Shown in pieces: positions 1 through 7,779 of a stretch of DNA of 64,000 bases. The stretch comes from Bacteroidales bacterium (GTDB lineage: Bacteria; Bacteroidota; Bacteroidia; Bacteroidales; UBA932). The stretch's first letter is position 1; each line of letters opens with the position of its first letter. Made by a program: the position numbers and the translations under genes. The notes under the pieces were generated by a model. That model ran no database searches and was not told the DNA's origin. It saw nothing but the letters and a program-made list of their open reading frames with translations. The stretch spans positions 54,942-118,941 of the forward strand of contig JAFUWY010000027.1 of NCBI GenBank assembly GCA_017477245.1, in the 5' to 3' direction.

Positions 1-1
1 A

Positions 2-664
2 AAACCTTTGGATAAGCCCCTGACGCTCGTGCTGGCGAGCGACCTGCACGCCGGCTACCACAACCGCGCGAAGGAACTGTCCCGCTGGGTGGAGCTCATC
101 AACGCAGAGCAGCCCGACCTGGTCCTGTTCGGCGGCGACCTGCTGGACGGCGCCTTGCGTCCGGTGCGCGAAGGGCGCTACGACGAGGTCTTCCGCCGCA
201 TCCAGGCACCGGTCTACGCCTGCCTGGGCAACCATGAATTCATTGCCGGCCGCGAAGGTGCGGAGGCGTTCTACCGCCAGGCCGGCATCCATCTCCTGAA
301 AGACAGCACCGCTACCGCCTGCGGCATCCGCCTTGTCGGCCGGGACGACCGAAGCAACCCACGCCGCCTTCCGCTCGCGCGCCTCGCCCCGCCGGACAGC
401 CTTTTCACCCTGCTGCTGGACCACCAGCCCTACCACCTCGAAGAGGCCGAGGCGGCCGGGATCGATTTCCAGTTCAGCGGCCACACCCACCACGGCCAGA
501 TCTGGCCCGGCAACTGGATCACGGACGCCATGTACGAGAAGGCCTTCGGGCCGCACCAATGCGGCCGGACCCGCTACTACGTGAGTTCCGGACTCGGCCT
601 CTGGGGCGGCAAGTTCCGCATCGGCACCCGTTCCGAATACCTCGTCCTGCACATCCACAACTGA
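2..664 (+). CDS. metallophosphoesterase, 5' end outside window
   Basis: C-terminal catalytic part of a calcineurin-like metallophosphoesterase. The frame is open to the window edge, so the true start and any N-terminal membrane segment lie outside. The metal-binding motifs appear in family order: SDLHAG near the beginning, GGDLLDG, GNHEF, DHQPYH and finally SGHTHHGQIWPGN. This arrangement is typical of the YkuE-like branch, which usually carries N-terminal membrane helices and acts at the membrane, but that part is not visible. Substrate is unknown. It is followed by a promoter-bearing gap and the peroxidase gene, so probably not co-transcribed with it. The family call is secure; the specific function is not. 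Confidence 0.85.
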   Translation, partial: KPLDKPLTLVLASDLHAGYHNRAKELSRWVELINAEQPDLVLFGGDLLDGALRPVREGRYDEVFRRIQAPVYACLGNHEFIAGREGAEAFYRQAGIHLLKDSTATACGIRLVGRDDRSNPRRLPLARLAPPDSLFTLLLDHQPYHLEEAEAAGIDFQFSGHTHHGQIWPGNWITDAMYEKAFGPHQCGRTRYYVSSGLGLWGGKFRIGTRSEYLVLHIHN

Positions 665-740
665 CCGGCCGGCCGATGCGGGACATGGGTAGGATAACAG
701 TTTCAGGCGGGGAAAATGGCGGTTTTTTCGCAGATTTATG

Positions 741-748
741 TAAATTTG
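741..748 (+). promoter_or_regulatory. Bacteroidetes -7 promoter element for gpx
   Basis: TAAATTTG matches the Bacteroidetes -7 consensus TAnnTTTG and lies 22 nt before the peroxidase ATG. A T-rich stretch at 723-728 sits where a -33 element would be. The rest of 665-770 shows no convincing terminator. Confidence 0.6.
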
Positions 749-770
749 CGAGATTAACCGATTATCACTC

Positions 771-1319
771 ATGGCAAACGTTTATGATTTCTCCCTGCCC
801 GCCAAGAAAGGCGGCGAAGTGAAGCTCTCGGAATACCGGGGCAAGGTCCTCCTCATCGTCAATTCCGCCACCGGCTGCGGCTTCACCCCGCAGTACGAAG
901 ACCTCGAAGCCATGTATGGCCGCCTCAAGGCCCGGGGATTCGAGATCCTCGACATCCCCTGCGACCAGTTCGGCCACCAGGCCCCCGGCTCCGACGACGA
1001 GATCACCGAATTCTGCACGATGAAGTTCGGCACCGACTTCCCGCAGTTCAAGAAATCCGAGGTCAACGGCCCCGGCGAACTCCCCCTCTACACCTGGCTC
1101 AAGGCCCAGAAAGGCTTCGAATCCTTCGATGCCGACAACAAGCTGACCCCGCTCCTCGAGCAGATGTTCGACAAGGCCGATCCCGACTGGCGCACCAAGA
1201 GTGACATCAAGTGGAACTTCACCAAGTTCCTCGTCAACCGCGACGGCGAAGTGGTCGCCCGCTTCGAGCCCACCAAGGACATGGGTGCCGTCGAGGAATG
1301 TGTCAAAGCCATCCTGTAA
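771..1319 (+). CDS. glutathione peroxidase family protein (Cys type)
   Basis: A 182-residue thiol peroxidase of the glutathione peroxidase fold that reduces hydroperoxides, probably with thioredoxin as reductant, as is usual for bacterial Cys-type members. The active-site block NSATGCGFTPQY carries the peroxidatic Cys at residue 36, encoded by TGC, so this is not a selenoprotein. The second conserved block is present as DIPCDQFGHQAPG and the third as KWNFTKFLV. There is no signal peptide, so it is cytoplasmic. Length and start fit the family. It is 30 bp upstream of the DUF362 lipoprotein gene on the same strand, so the two may share a transcript. Confidence 0.92.
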   Translation: MANVYDFSLPAKKGGEVKLSEYRGKVLLIVNSATGCGFTPQYEDLEAMYGRLKARGFEILDIPCDQFGHQAPGSDDEITEFCTMKFGTDFPQFKKSEVNGPGELPLYTWLKAQKGFESFDADNKLTPLLEQMFDKADPDWRTKSDIKWNFTKFLVNRDGEVVARFEPTKDMGAVEECVKAIL

Positions 1320-1349
1320 GTCATTATCAAGAAGAAGAAGAAGAATACC

Positions 1350-2414
1350 ATGAAGAAATTACCGTTTTTGGCCCTGCTCTGCGCCCTGGCCGGCTGCGGC
1401 GGTCCGCAGACCCAGACCCAGGCCCCGGCGCCGGACGGGAGCAAGTATCTCCCCTATGACCAGCGCACCGGTGAGGAATCCACCGTCTATTTCACCCGCA
1501 ACCTCTCTGCCGAGGGCCTCATCCTGGCCTACGAGCAGGTGAACGGCAAGATCAGCGGCCGCGTGGGCGTCAAGCTCCACACCGGCGAGCAGAACGGCCC
1601 CAACATCATCCCGCGCGAGTGGGTGAAGGCCCTGCTGGAGAAGGACCTCCCCGATGCCCACATCATCGAGACCAACACCTACTACGTGGGTGACCGCTAC
1701 ACCACCGAGCAGCACCGCAAGACCCTCGAGGTCAACGGCTGGAACTTCTGCCCCGTGGACATCATGGACGAGGAAGGCGTCACCACGATCCCCGTGGAGG
1801 GCGGCAAATGGTTCAAGGCGATGTCCGTCGGCAGCCACCTCCTCAACTACGACTCGATGGTCACCCTGACCCACTTCAAGGGCCATACGCAGGGCGGCTT
1901 CGGCGGTTCCAACAAGAACATCGGCATCGGCTGCGCCGACGGCCGCATCGGCAAGTCCTGGATCCACACGACCCCCGGATCCGACGACATGTGGAACATC
2001 GCCGAGGAAGAGTTCATGGAGCGCATGACCGAGTCCACCAAGGCCACCCTCGGCCACTTCGGCGAGAAGGTGACCTTCGTCAACGTGATGCGCAACATGT
2101 CCGTCTCCTGCGACTGCGAAGGCGTCGCCGCGGAGCCGGTCGTCACCCCCAACGTGGGCATCCTCTCCTCCACCGACATCCTGGCCATCGACCAGGCCTG
2201 CGTGGACATCATCTACGCGATGACCGCCGAGGAGCACCACGACATGCTCGAGCGCATCGAGACCCGCCACGGCCTGCGCCAGCTCTCCTACATGAAGGAG
2301 ATGGGCATGGGCAATGACAAGTACGTCCTCATCGACCTCGACAACGGTGGCAAGCGCATCACCGCCGAAGAGGCTGCCAAGGACCTCAAGCCGTTCGTCA
2401 AGAGCGGGGAATAA
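1350..2414 (+). CDS. DUF362 domain lipoprotein
   Basis: A 354-residue protein with a lipoprotein signal peptide (lipobox LAGC, lipidated Cys at residue 16) followed by a DUF362 domain. Characteristic stretches are GRVGVKLHTGE, the middle THFKGHTQGGFGGSNKN and the C-terminal GILSSTDILAIDQACVDII. Many DUF362 proteins are linked to ferredoxin-type 4Fe-4S domains. None is present here, although Cys residues occur in SCDCEG. The function of the family is not established. It follows the peroxidase gene by 30 bp and is ended by the hairpin at 2437-2470. Membrane anchoring is inferred from the signal only. Confidence 0.82.
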   Translation: MKKLPFLALLCALAGCGGPQTQTQAPAPDGSKYLPYDQRTGEESTVYFTRNLSAEGLILAYEQVNGKISGRVGVKLHTGEQNGPNIIPREWVKALLEKDLPDAHIIETNTYYVGDRYTTEQHRKTLEVNGWNFCPVDIMDEEGVTTIPVEGGKWFKAMSVGSHLLNYDSMVTLTHFKGHTQGGFGGSNKNIGIGCADGRIGKSWIHTTPGSDDMWNIAEEEFMERMTESTKATLGHFGEKVTFVNVMRNMSVSCDCEGVAAEPVVTPNVGILSSTDILAIDQACVDIIYAMTAEEHHDMLERIETRHGLRQLSYMKEMGMGNDKYVLIDLDNGGKRITAEEAAKDLKPFVKSGE

Positions 2415-2436
2415 GCGATCCCGACTCACGCCGACG

Positions 2437-2470
2437 AAAAGACCTGCACCTGGATGGATGCAGGTCTTTT
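2437..2470. terminator. bidirectional hairpin terminator
   Basis: A perfect 12-bp stem (AAAAGACCTGCA pairing with TGCAGGTCTTTT) has a 10-nt loop. A/T tracts at the stem ends give a U run on both strands. It separates the convergent DUF362 gene and the GH3 gene, and closes the polysaccharide utilisation operon. Confidence 0.85.
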
Positions 2471-2491
2471 CACTCCAAGCAGACAAGGCCG

Positions 2492-4465
2492 CTAATAGTT
2501 GAGACCGAAGCCGTAAGGAATCAAGGCGTAGCCTTCGTCCTCGAGGAAACTCGGTACATCTTCCTTATTGTTCTCAACCGCCTCCTGGGAAGCCGGGAGG
2601 CCGAACGGCATCTTGCCGCTGGGGTTGAATCGACCTGTCAGAACGTCCATCACCGCAGGCAGCGTCGTACCGAAAGTGGCGAGCCAGGTCTGTGAAGCAG
2701 GCCCCTTCAGTTCGGAGAGCACCCAAGGTTTGCTGCAATTGACGAGGATGACCGTCGGTCTTCCGGCAGCGATGCGATTGACATAGTCAACATCTATCCC
2801 ATTGGCGGACAGAAGATTGACAATTGGCGAATCCCCTGCCGTGCCACCAAGGAAACCACCTCCCGTCGAGGGGGTGAGCCAAAGTACGGCGACATCTGCC
2901 TCATTCACCTTCGCGACGAAACGGACCGGCCAGGTATTCTCCTGCAGAACGGTTGCAGAATGGCCGCCGTCTCGGGAATTGCCGAGACGTTCGAAATAGA
3001 CCTTGGTCCCCGCCTTGAGCGGAAGCAGGGAATTCTCATTGCGCATCAGGACGATGGATCTCCGGAAAGCTTCCGCCGCCAGTGTCTGGTGTTCCTGGCT
3101 GTTCGCAACAGCCTCGGCATTGTCCGGATCGACATACGGATTCTCGAACAGTCCGAGTTCGAATTTCTCCACCAACAGGCGGGTGACTGAACGGTCGATC
3201 TGCTCGTCCGTAATCATCCCCTTGTCATAGGTCTCACGCAGATTCTTGAGATCCACACTTCCGGAGAAAAGGTCCGTACCAGCGCTGACGGCCTTCTGGT
3301 AGCGCTCCGGGATGGTCAGATCCTCAACGCCCCAGGGCATCCCGTCGATCGGACCCGTATCGGAATTGACCAGACCCCGAAAACCCAATTTCCCACGGAG
3401 AACCTCGGTGAGCAGGCCGTAATTGAAGGCAGAACCCACTGCCTCGTATTCCGTCCCGTATGGACGGGCATAGTAAGGCATGATTGCAGACACACCGGCC
3501 TCAACGGCCGCCTGGAAAGGCTTGATGTGATAGTCGAACATCCCGCCCGGATAGACGAGATTCCTTCCGTAGGAGAAATGTGAGTCCCACCCCTTCATCT
3601 CAGCGCCGCCGCCGGGAAAATGCTTCATGGTCAGGGCAACGGAACCTGTGCCCAGCGTTTCCCCTTGGAAGCCCTGGACCAAGGCCCGGGCAATTTCGGC
3701 CACGCGGTCCGCATTCTCGCCGAATGTGCCTTCGATACGGTTCCAACGCGGTTCTGTGGACAGATCAAGTTGGTACATATAGCCTTTGCGTATACCACAA
3801 GCGACCCACTCCTCGGCAGCCGTGCGTGCAAAAGTCCGGATCAGGTCCAAATCGTTGGTAGCCGCCAGGCCCAGGGTTCCGGGCCATTGGGTCAGGTAGC
3901 TGTTGCCGACGTTGAGCCCCATCGAATTGTCCACCGCCACATGGTTGCGCGGATTGGAGGCGAAGATGACAGGGATACCCAACCGGGAACGTTCCGCCAC
4001 TTCCTGGACGTTGTTCGTCCACTCAGCCATCGTACGGGCCGGCGCATTGGCCCGGAGGATGAAATGTCGGAGATTGCGTTCCAAGATCCCCTTCGTCGTG
4101 CCTGATGCATTGATTTTTTCCTCCGCAAGTTCGACTCCGGTAAAGATATTCCGCCGCGTGACGGCGTCCTCCTCGTTGAGTTCGCTGGTCGCGGAAGACT
4201 TCATGTTCATCTGGGTAATCAGCATGAATCCCAGCTTTTCCTCCAAGGTCATCTGCCCCAGGAGGTCTGCTGCGCGGTCTTCCGGCGTCAGGCGCCAGTC
4301 TTCATACGGGTCCAGTTTCGCATTCTTGTTCAAGTCCTTGAAACTGTAGCCGTTCTTTTCAATGAGTTGAACGGTACGCGTGCCGAGTTCCGGCTGGACA
4401 TACTGCCTGCCTGAGCAGCCGGCAAAGAGCAATAAGCCCGCTGTCAAAACGGATACGATTCTCAT
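2492..4465 (-). CDS. GH3 family glycoside hydrolase lipoprotein
   Basis: A 657-residue exo-acting beta-glycosidase of family GH3, last gene of the PUL operon. A lipoprotein signal (lipobox FAGC, Cys17) places it at a membrane, probably the outer membrane or its periplasmic face. Near the N-terminus is a Ca-binding-like loop, DLNKNAKLDPYEDW, then the GH3 barrel with KHFPGGG. The catalytic nucleophile is probably the Asp of VNSDTGP, near residue 369. The C-terminal alpha/beta sandwich follows (RRSIVLMRNENSLLPL). The general acid/base cannot be placed with confidence. Substrate (beta-glucoside, beta-xyloside or other) cannot be read from sequence. The gene starts 9 bp after the preceding esterase gene ends. 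Confidence 0.9.
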   Translation of the reverse strand: MRIVSVLTAGLLLFAGCSGRQYVQPELGTRTVQLIEKNGYSFKDLNKNAKLDPYEDWRLTPEDRAADLLGQMTLEEKLGFMLITQMNMKSSATSELNEEDAVTRRNIFTGVELAEEKINASGTTKGILERNLRHFILRANAPARTMAEWTNNVQEVAERSRLGIPVIFASNPRNHVAVDNSMGLNVGNSYLTQWPGTLGLAATNDLDLIRTFARTAAEEWVACGIRKGYMYQLDLSTEPRWNRIEGTFGENADRVAEIARALVQGFQGETLGTGSVALTMKHFPGGGAEMKGWDSHFSYGRNLVYPGGMFDYHIKPFQAAVEAGVSAIMPYYARPYGTEYEAVGSAFNYGLLTEVLRGKLGFRGLVNSDTGPIDGMPWGVEDLTIPERYQKAVSAGTDLFSGSVDLKNLRETYDKGMITDEQIDRSVTRLLVEKFELGLFENPYVDPDNAEAVANSQEHQTLAAEAFRRSIVLMRNENSLLPLKAGTKVYFERLGNSRDGGHSATVLQENTWPVRFVAKVNEADVAVLWLTPSTGGGFLGGTAGDSPIVNLLSANGIDVDYVNRIAAGRPTVILVNCSKPWVLSELKGPASQTWLATFGTTLPAVMDVLTGRFNPSGKMPFGLPASQEAVENNKEDVPSFLEDEGYALIPYGFGLNY

Positions 4466-4474
4466 AACACTTGG

Positions 4475-5494
4475 CTAGTAATTCTTACGGACGATACTCC
4501 ATTCAGGACGCTTCATCCGAAAATACTCATCATTCAGGAAAAGCGCGGATGAACCTGTGCGGCTTTTCAGCTGCCAGTCCAGCCACTCATGTACGGTCAC
4601 GGCATAAGCGCCTCCGTGTTTCTCATAATAAGTACCTTCATGGCCATCCAGCGTATTGATCATGACCACCGGGAGACCGCTGATCCGTTCGAAGTCCTTG
4701 GCTGCGTTCGGATAAGCGACATCTGCCGGCCCGCCGATCAGATACAGCATCGGGGTATGCAGATTCTCCAGGGCGGCCGGCGTGACGCCCTGCATGCTCA
4801 TGTCCCCAATCCCGGAGTTGAGGATGACACAAGTACGGATGCGCGGGTCGTGAGCGACCCCCAGGACCTGGGCGCCGCCGCAAGACTGTCCCATCGCCGC
4901 GACCCGCCCCAAGTCCACAGTATGATAATACTCTGACTTCGGATTGGCGTTCTGGTCGGTCAACCAGTCCAGTGCCTCCAGGAGCATCCGCGGATAGGTC
5001 GCCTGCCGGGTCTGTCCCCCCTGGGCCTGCGTGCGCTGACGGCGCAGGTCCGCTTCCATGGCACGCTTCTCCGCTTCGGTCAGATGCGGGACGACCTCGC
5101 CATTGGCCATGACCTGCGTCTTGGCCATATTGGAGGAACGCTGTAAAGTCCCGCGCCAGCGCGCAAAGAAGTCGGCTTCGTCATAAGGGCCGATGGCAAC
5201 GGCAAGGTAACCGTAGGAACATACCTCGCTAAGGAGGTACCGCATCTGGATATTTTCATTCGCACAACCGCCGTTGGCATAGAGGATGACGGGTAATTTA
5301 CCGACCTCGCTGACAGCCGCCTTCAGGTCTTGCGGACGATATAAGGTAAAACGCTCGAGCGAGGCATCCTTGACGACCTGCGCCTTATACGGACCGGTCC
5401 CCCCTCCCTCGACGATCTGGGAACGGACGGTCTGCGCTTTTACAGCAAGGCTGCAGCAGATCACTGCAGTCAGGATTACGCTGATTCTTCTCAT
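4475..5494 (-). CDS. exported alpha/beta hydrolase (esterase-like)
   Basis: A 339-residue protein with an Sec signal peptide (hydrophobic stretch ending near VKAQ) and an alpha/beta-hydrolase fold. The oxyanion region is LPVILYANGGCANEN and the nucleophile elbow is GQSCGGAQ, with Ser near residue 201. A likely catalytic Asp/His pair lies in the C-terminal part (GGPADVAYPNA and LDGHEG). It is one of three consecutive putative esterases in the PUL, spaced by 6-11 bp. A role in removing acyl groups (acetyl or aromatic) from the target glycan is inferred from context. The exact family is not recognised. Confidence 0.75.
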   Translation of the reverse strand: MRRISVILTAVICCSLAVKAQTVRSQIVEGGGTGPYKAQVVKDASLERFTLYRPQDLKAAVSEVGKLPVILYANGGCANENIQMRYLLSEVCSYGYLAVAIGPYDEADFFARWRGTLQRSSNMAKTQVMANGEVVPHLTEAEKRAMEADLRRQRTQAQGGQTRQATYPRMLLEALDWLTDQNANPKSEYYHTVDLGRVAAMGQSCGGAQVLGVAHDPRIRTCVILNSGIGDMSMQGVTPAALENLHTPMLYLIGGPADVAYPNAAKDFERISGLPVVMINTLDGHEGTYYEKHGGAYAVTVHEWLDWQLKSRTGSSALFLNDEYFRMKRPEWSIVRKNY

Positions 5495-5500
5495 ATCCGC

Positions 5501-6412
5501 TTACCTGAGATTAGCCAGCCATTTCTCGAGCTCTGCCGTCCATTCGCGCTTGAAGCGGAATGTATCCTTGAAACCCCAGCCGTGACCGCCTTCAGGATAG
5601 GTGTGCAGGACCGCTGGTACGCCGTTGCTGACCAGCGTGGTGAAGTACATGGCACTCTCTGTGACCGGGACGGTCGTATCGTCATAACTGTGCGCGATGA
5701 AGGCAGGCGGGCAGTCCTTGGTGACATGTAATTCGCAGGAGTAGAAATCCGCCTGCTCCTGTGTAGCATCCTTACCCAGCAGGAGGAAGCCGCGTCCAGG
5801 CACAAAACGGCCTTTGGTCGTAATGACCGGATAGAGCAGGATCTGAAAATCCGGACGGGTCTCGGGCGTATAGTGGACCGAGGCGCTGGCTGCCAGGTGA
5901 CCTCCGGCAGAGCCGCCCATGATACCCAGCTTCTTGATCCCCCACTCTGCCGCACGTGCACGCATCAGCTCAATGGCACGGTGAGCATCATGCAAGGGCA
6001 CGTCGCAGTGCCCGTTGGGCATGCGGTATTTCAACACGGCGAAGGTGATGCCCAGGCTGTTGAACCAGTCGGCCATGTCCGTCCCCTCATGCGCGGCGGC
6101 CACATAGTTGTATCCGCCGCCCGGGCACATGATCACAGCCAGGCCGTTCGGATCCTTGGCCGGGAAGACCAGCAGTTCCGGGTCGTTGATGTTGCCGATC
6201 CGGCCTCCGAACATCGGCCGCTCTGGACCTTCCAGCCCATTACTGTCGGGTGCTCCATCCGGCCAGAGTTTCACGGTGATGTAGGCAGGCTCCTGAACAC
6301 GGTTCCAGGTTCGTTCGCCCGCGGGCCGCTGAGCCCCGCCCTGCGCAGGATTCTGCGCGAGGACGAGGACAGGGACCATCATTGTAACCAAAAATGCAAA
6401 AATGCGTTTCAT
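5501..6412 (-). CDS. exported alpha/beta hydrolase, acetyl-xylan-esterase-like
   Basis: A 303-residue secreted hydrolase with an N-terminal signal peptide ending near VLAQ. It has the hormone-sensitive-lipase-type oxyanion motif MCPGGGYNYV and the nucleophile elbow GGSAGGHLAA (Ser near residue 167). The catalytic Asp and His candidates are SYDDTTVP and EGGHGWG. This pattern is common in PUL-encoded esterases that deacetylate hemicellulose or remove feruloyl groups. Family membership is clear, the acyl group removed is not. It sits between the carboxylesterase and the other esterase with very short gaps. Confidence 0.8.
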   Translation of the reverse strand: MKRIFAFLVTMMVPVLVLAQNPAQGGAQRPAGERTWNRVQEPAYITVKLWPDGAPDSNGLEGPERPMFGGRIGNINDPELLVFPAKDPNGLAVIMCPGGGYNYVAAAHEGTDMADWFNSLGITFAVLKYRMPNGHCDVPLHDAHRAIELMRARAAEWGIKKLGIMGGSAGGHLAASASVHYTPETRPDFQILLYPVITTKGRFVPGRGFLLLGKDATQEQADFYSCELHVTKDCPPAFIAHSYDDTTVPVTESAMYFTTLVSNGVPAVLHTYPEGGHGWGFKDTFRFKREWTAELEKWLANLR

Positions 6413-6423
6413 ACCGGAGATCG

Positions 6424-7770
6424 CTAATTCAGTTGTTCCGTATAAGGTTCCGCTTCCGTGGAAGCCTTCCAGGGACCATCCTTGCCCTGACCGTTGGGAT
6501 TGCCGAACTTGACGAAATTCGTCCAGTAATCCATCATCTTGTCGCTCAGGGCGAAGTCATGGTCGGTCATAGGGCGCCAACTGCGGCCGAGGGAATGGAA
6601 CATATACCATAGTTCTGCAGAATGGAAGGCGCCAGCGTCGTCGCCGGGCAGTTTGCGGTCGAAGTAATACTGATAAGCAGGCTGTTTGCTCTGCGTGGAC
6701 CGAAGCGCACAGAATGCGTTGATACCTTCGCGCATATCACCCATATCATCACCGTTACTGCCGATCATGTAGGGGATGTCCAGAAGCTGGCCGGCGTGGG
6801 CAGCCTCGTCAAAGCCCATGGTCACCAGGTTTCCGTCCGGATGAGGGCCACCCATCCCGGTACGGACCTTAGAGAGTTCCTCCAGGGAAGCCGCACGCAT
6901 TTTCGCAAGGCTGTCGAATCCGGCATCATCCATCAGCTTCTTACCACGTTCATCATAGGAACTCATCGGCGTCGCCGCGGAACCCCCGCCAAGGAAGCCA
7001 CCCAAACCGCCGCCACTCTGGATTATAGCCTTGCTCACGAGACCCTTTGTGAGCGGCGAGGCGACCAGCGTCTTCACGCTGCCCGCTCCTGCGCTTTGGC
7101 CCATGATCGTAATCTGTTCCGGGTCGCCCCCAAAGGCTGCAATGTTGTTATAAATCCATTTCAGGGCGGCAAGTTGGTCATAGATTCCCTGGTTGCCGGA
7201 ACCGCCGAATCCATTCTCGGCCGTAAGTTCCGGATGGGAGAAGAAACCCAGCATACCGAGGCGGTAATTGATGGTGACCAGGATCACGCCACGTGTTGCC
7301 CACGCCTCACCGTCGAAGGCGACGTCATTACCGCAACCGCCGGCATAGGCGCCGCCGTGGATCCACATCGCCACGGGGAGCTTCGCCTCCGGATGCCCAA
7401 CCGTTTTGGCCGGCGCCCAGACATTCAGGAAAAGGCAGTCCTCGCTGGTAGGAGGCAAAGGCTCCGGCTGGAACTCCTTGTAGTAGAAAGAGCCCGGCTG
7501 ACGTCCGCGCTGGACGGACGGGGCCCCGAAGGTATCTGCCACACGTACCCCCTCCCAGGGTTTCACCGGCTGGGGCAGAGCAAAGCGCAGGTCTCCCACC
7601 GGGGCGGCCGCATACGGAACACCCTTGAAAATCATGACTTCGGGATTCTCGGTCAGTACGCCGCGGAGCAAGCCTCCGTCGACCTTGACCGTATCGACCG
7701 GTTTCCCTTGGGAGCAAGCCGTCAGGACGGCTGCCAGGATGACAGAAAAGATAAGACGACAGCGTTTCAT
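6424..7770 (-). CDS. type B carboxylesterase lipoprotein
   Basis: A 448-residue type B carboxylesterase, shorter than the usual 500-550 residues. It has a lipoprotein signal (LTAC, Cys19). Family landmarks are FKGVPYAAAPVGDLRF, the SEDCLFLNVWAP signature, the oxyanion loop WIHGGAYAGG and the elbow GQSAGAGSV with nucleophile Ser near residue 223. A catalytic His candidate is in AFHSAELWYMF near the C-terminus. It would hydrolyse ester bonds at the cell envelope, most likely acyl decorations on the PUL glycan. It is followed 11 bp later by the acetyl-xylan-esterase-like gene. Confidence 0.88.
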   Translation of the reverse strand: MKRCRLIFSVILAAVLTACSQGKPVDTVKVDGGLLRGVLTENPEVMIFKGVPYAAAPVGDLRFALPQPVKPWEGVRVADTFGAPSVQRGRQPGSFYYKEFQPEPLPPTSEDCLFLNVWAPAKTVGHPEAKLPVAMWIHGGAYAGGCGNDVAFDGEAWATRGVILVTINYRLGMLGFFSHPELTAENGFGGSGNQGIYDQLAALKWIYNNIAAFGGDPEQITIMGQSAGAGSVKTLVASPLTKGLVSKAIIQSGGGLGGFLGGGSAATPMSSYDERGKKLMDDAGFDSLAKMRAASLEELSKVRTGMGGPHPDGNLVTMGFDEAAHAGQLLDIPYMIGSNGDDMGDMREGINAFCALRSTQSKQPAYQYYFDRKLPGDDAGAFHSAELWYMFHSLGRSWRPMTDHDFALSDKMMDYWTNFVKFGNPNGQGKDGPWKASTEAEPYTEQLN

Positions 7771-7779
7771 ATTCGATAT

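Noticed and set aside
771-1319. Selenocysteine in the glutathione peroxidase
   Set aside because: The active-site codon is TGC (Cys), not TGA.
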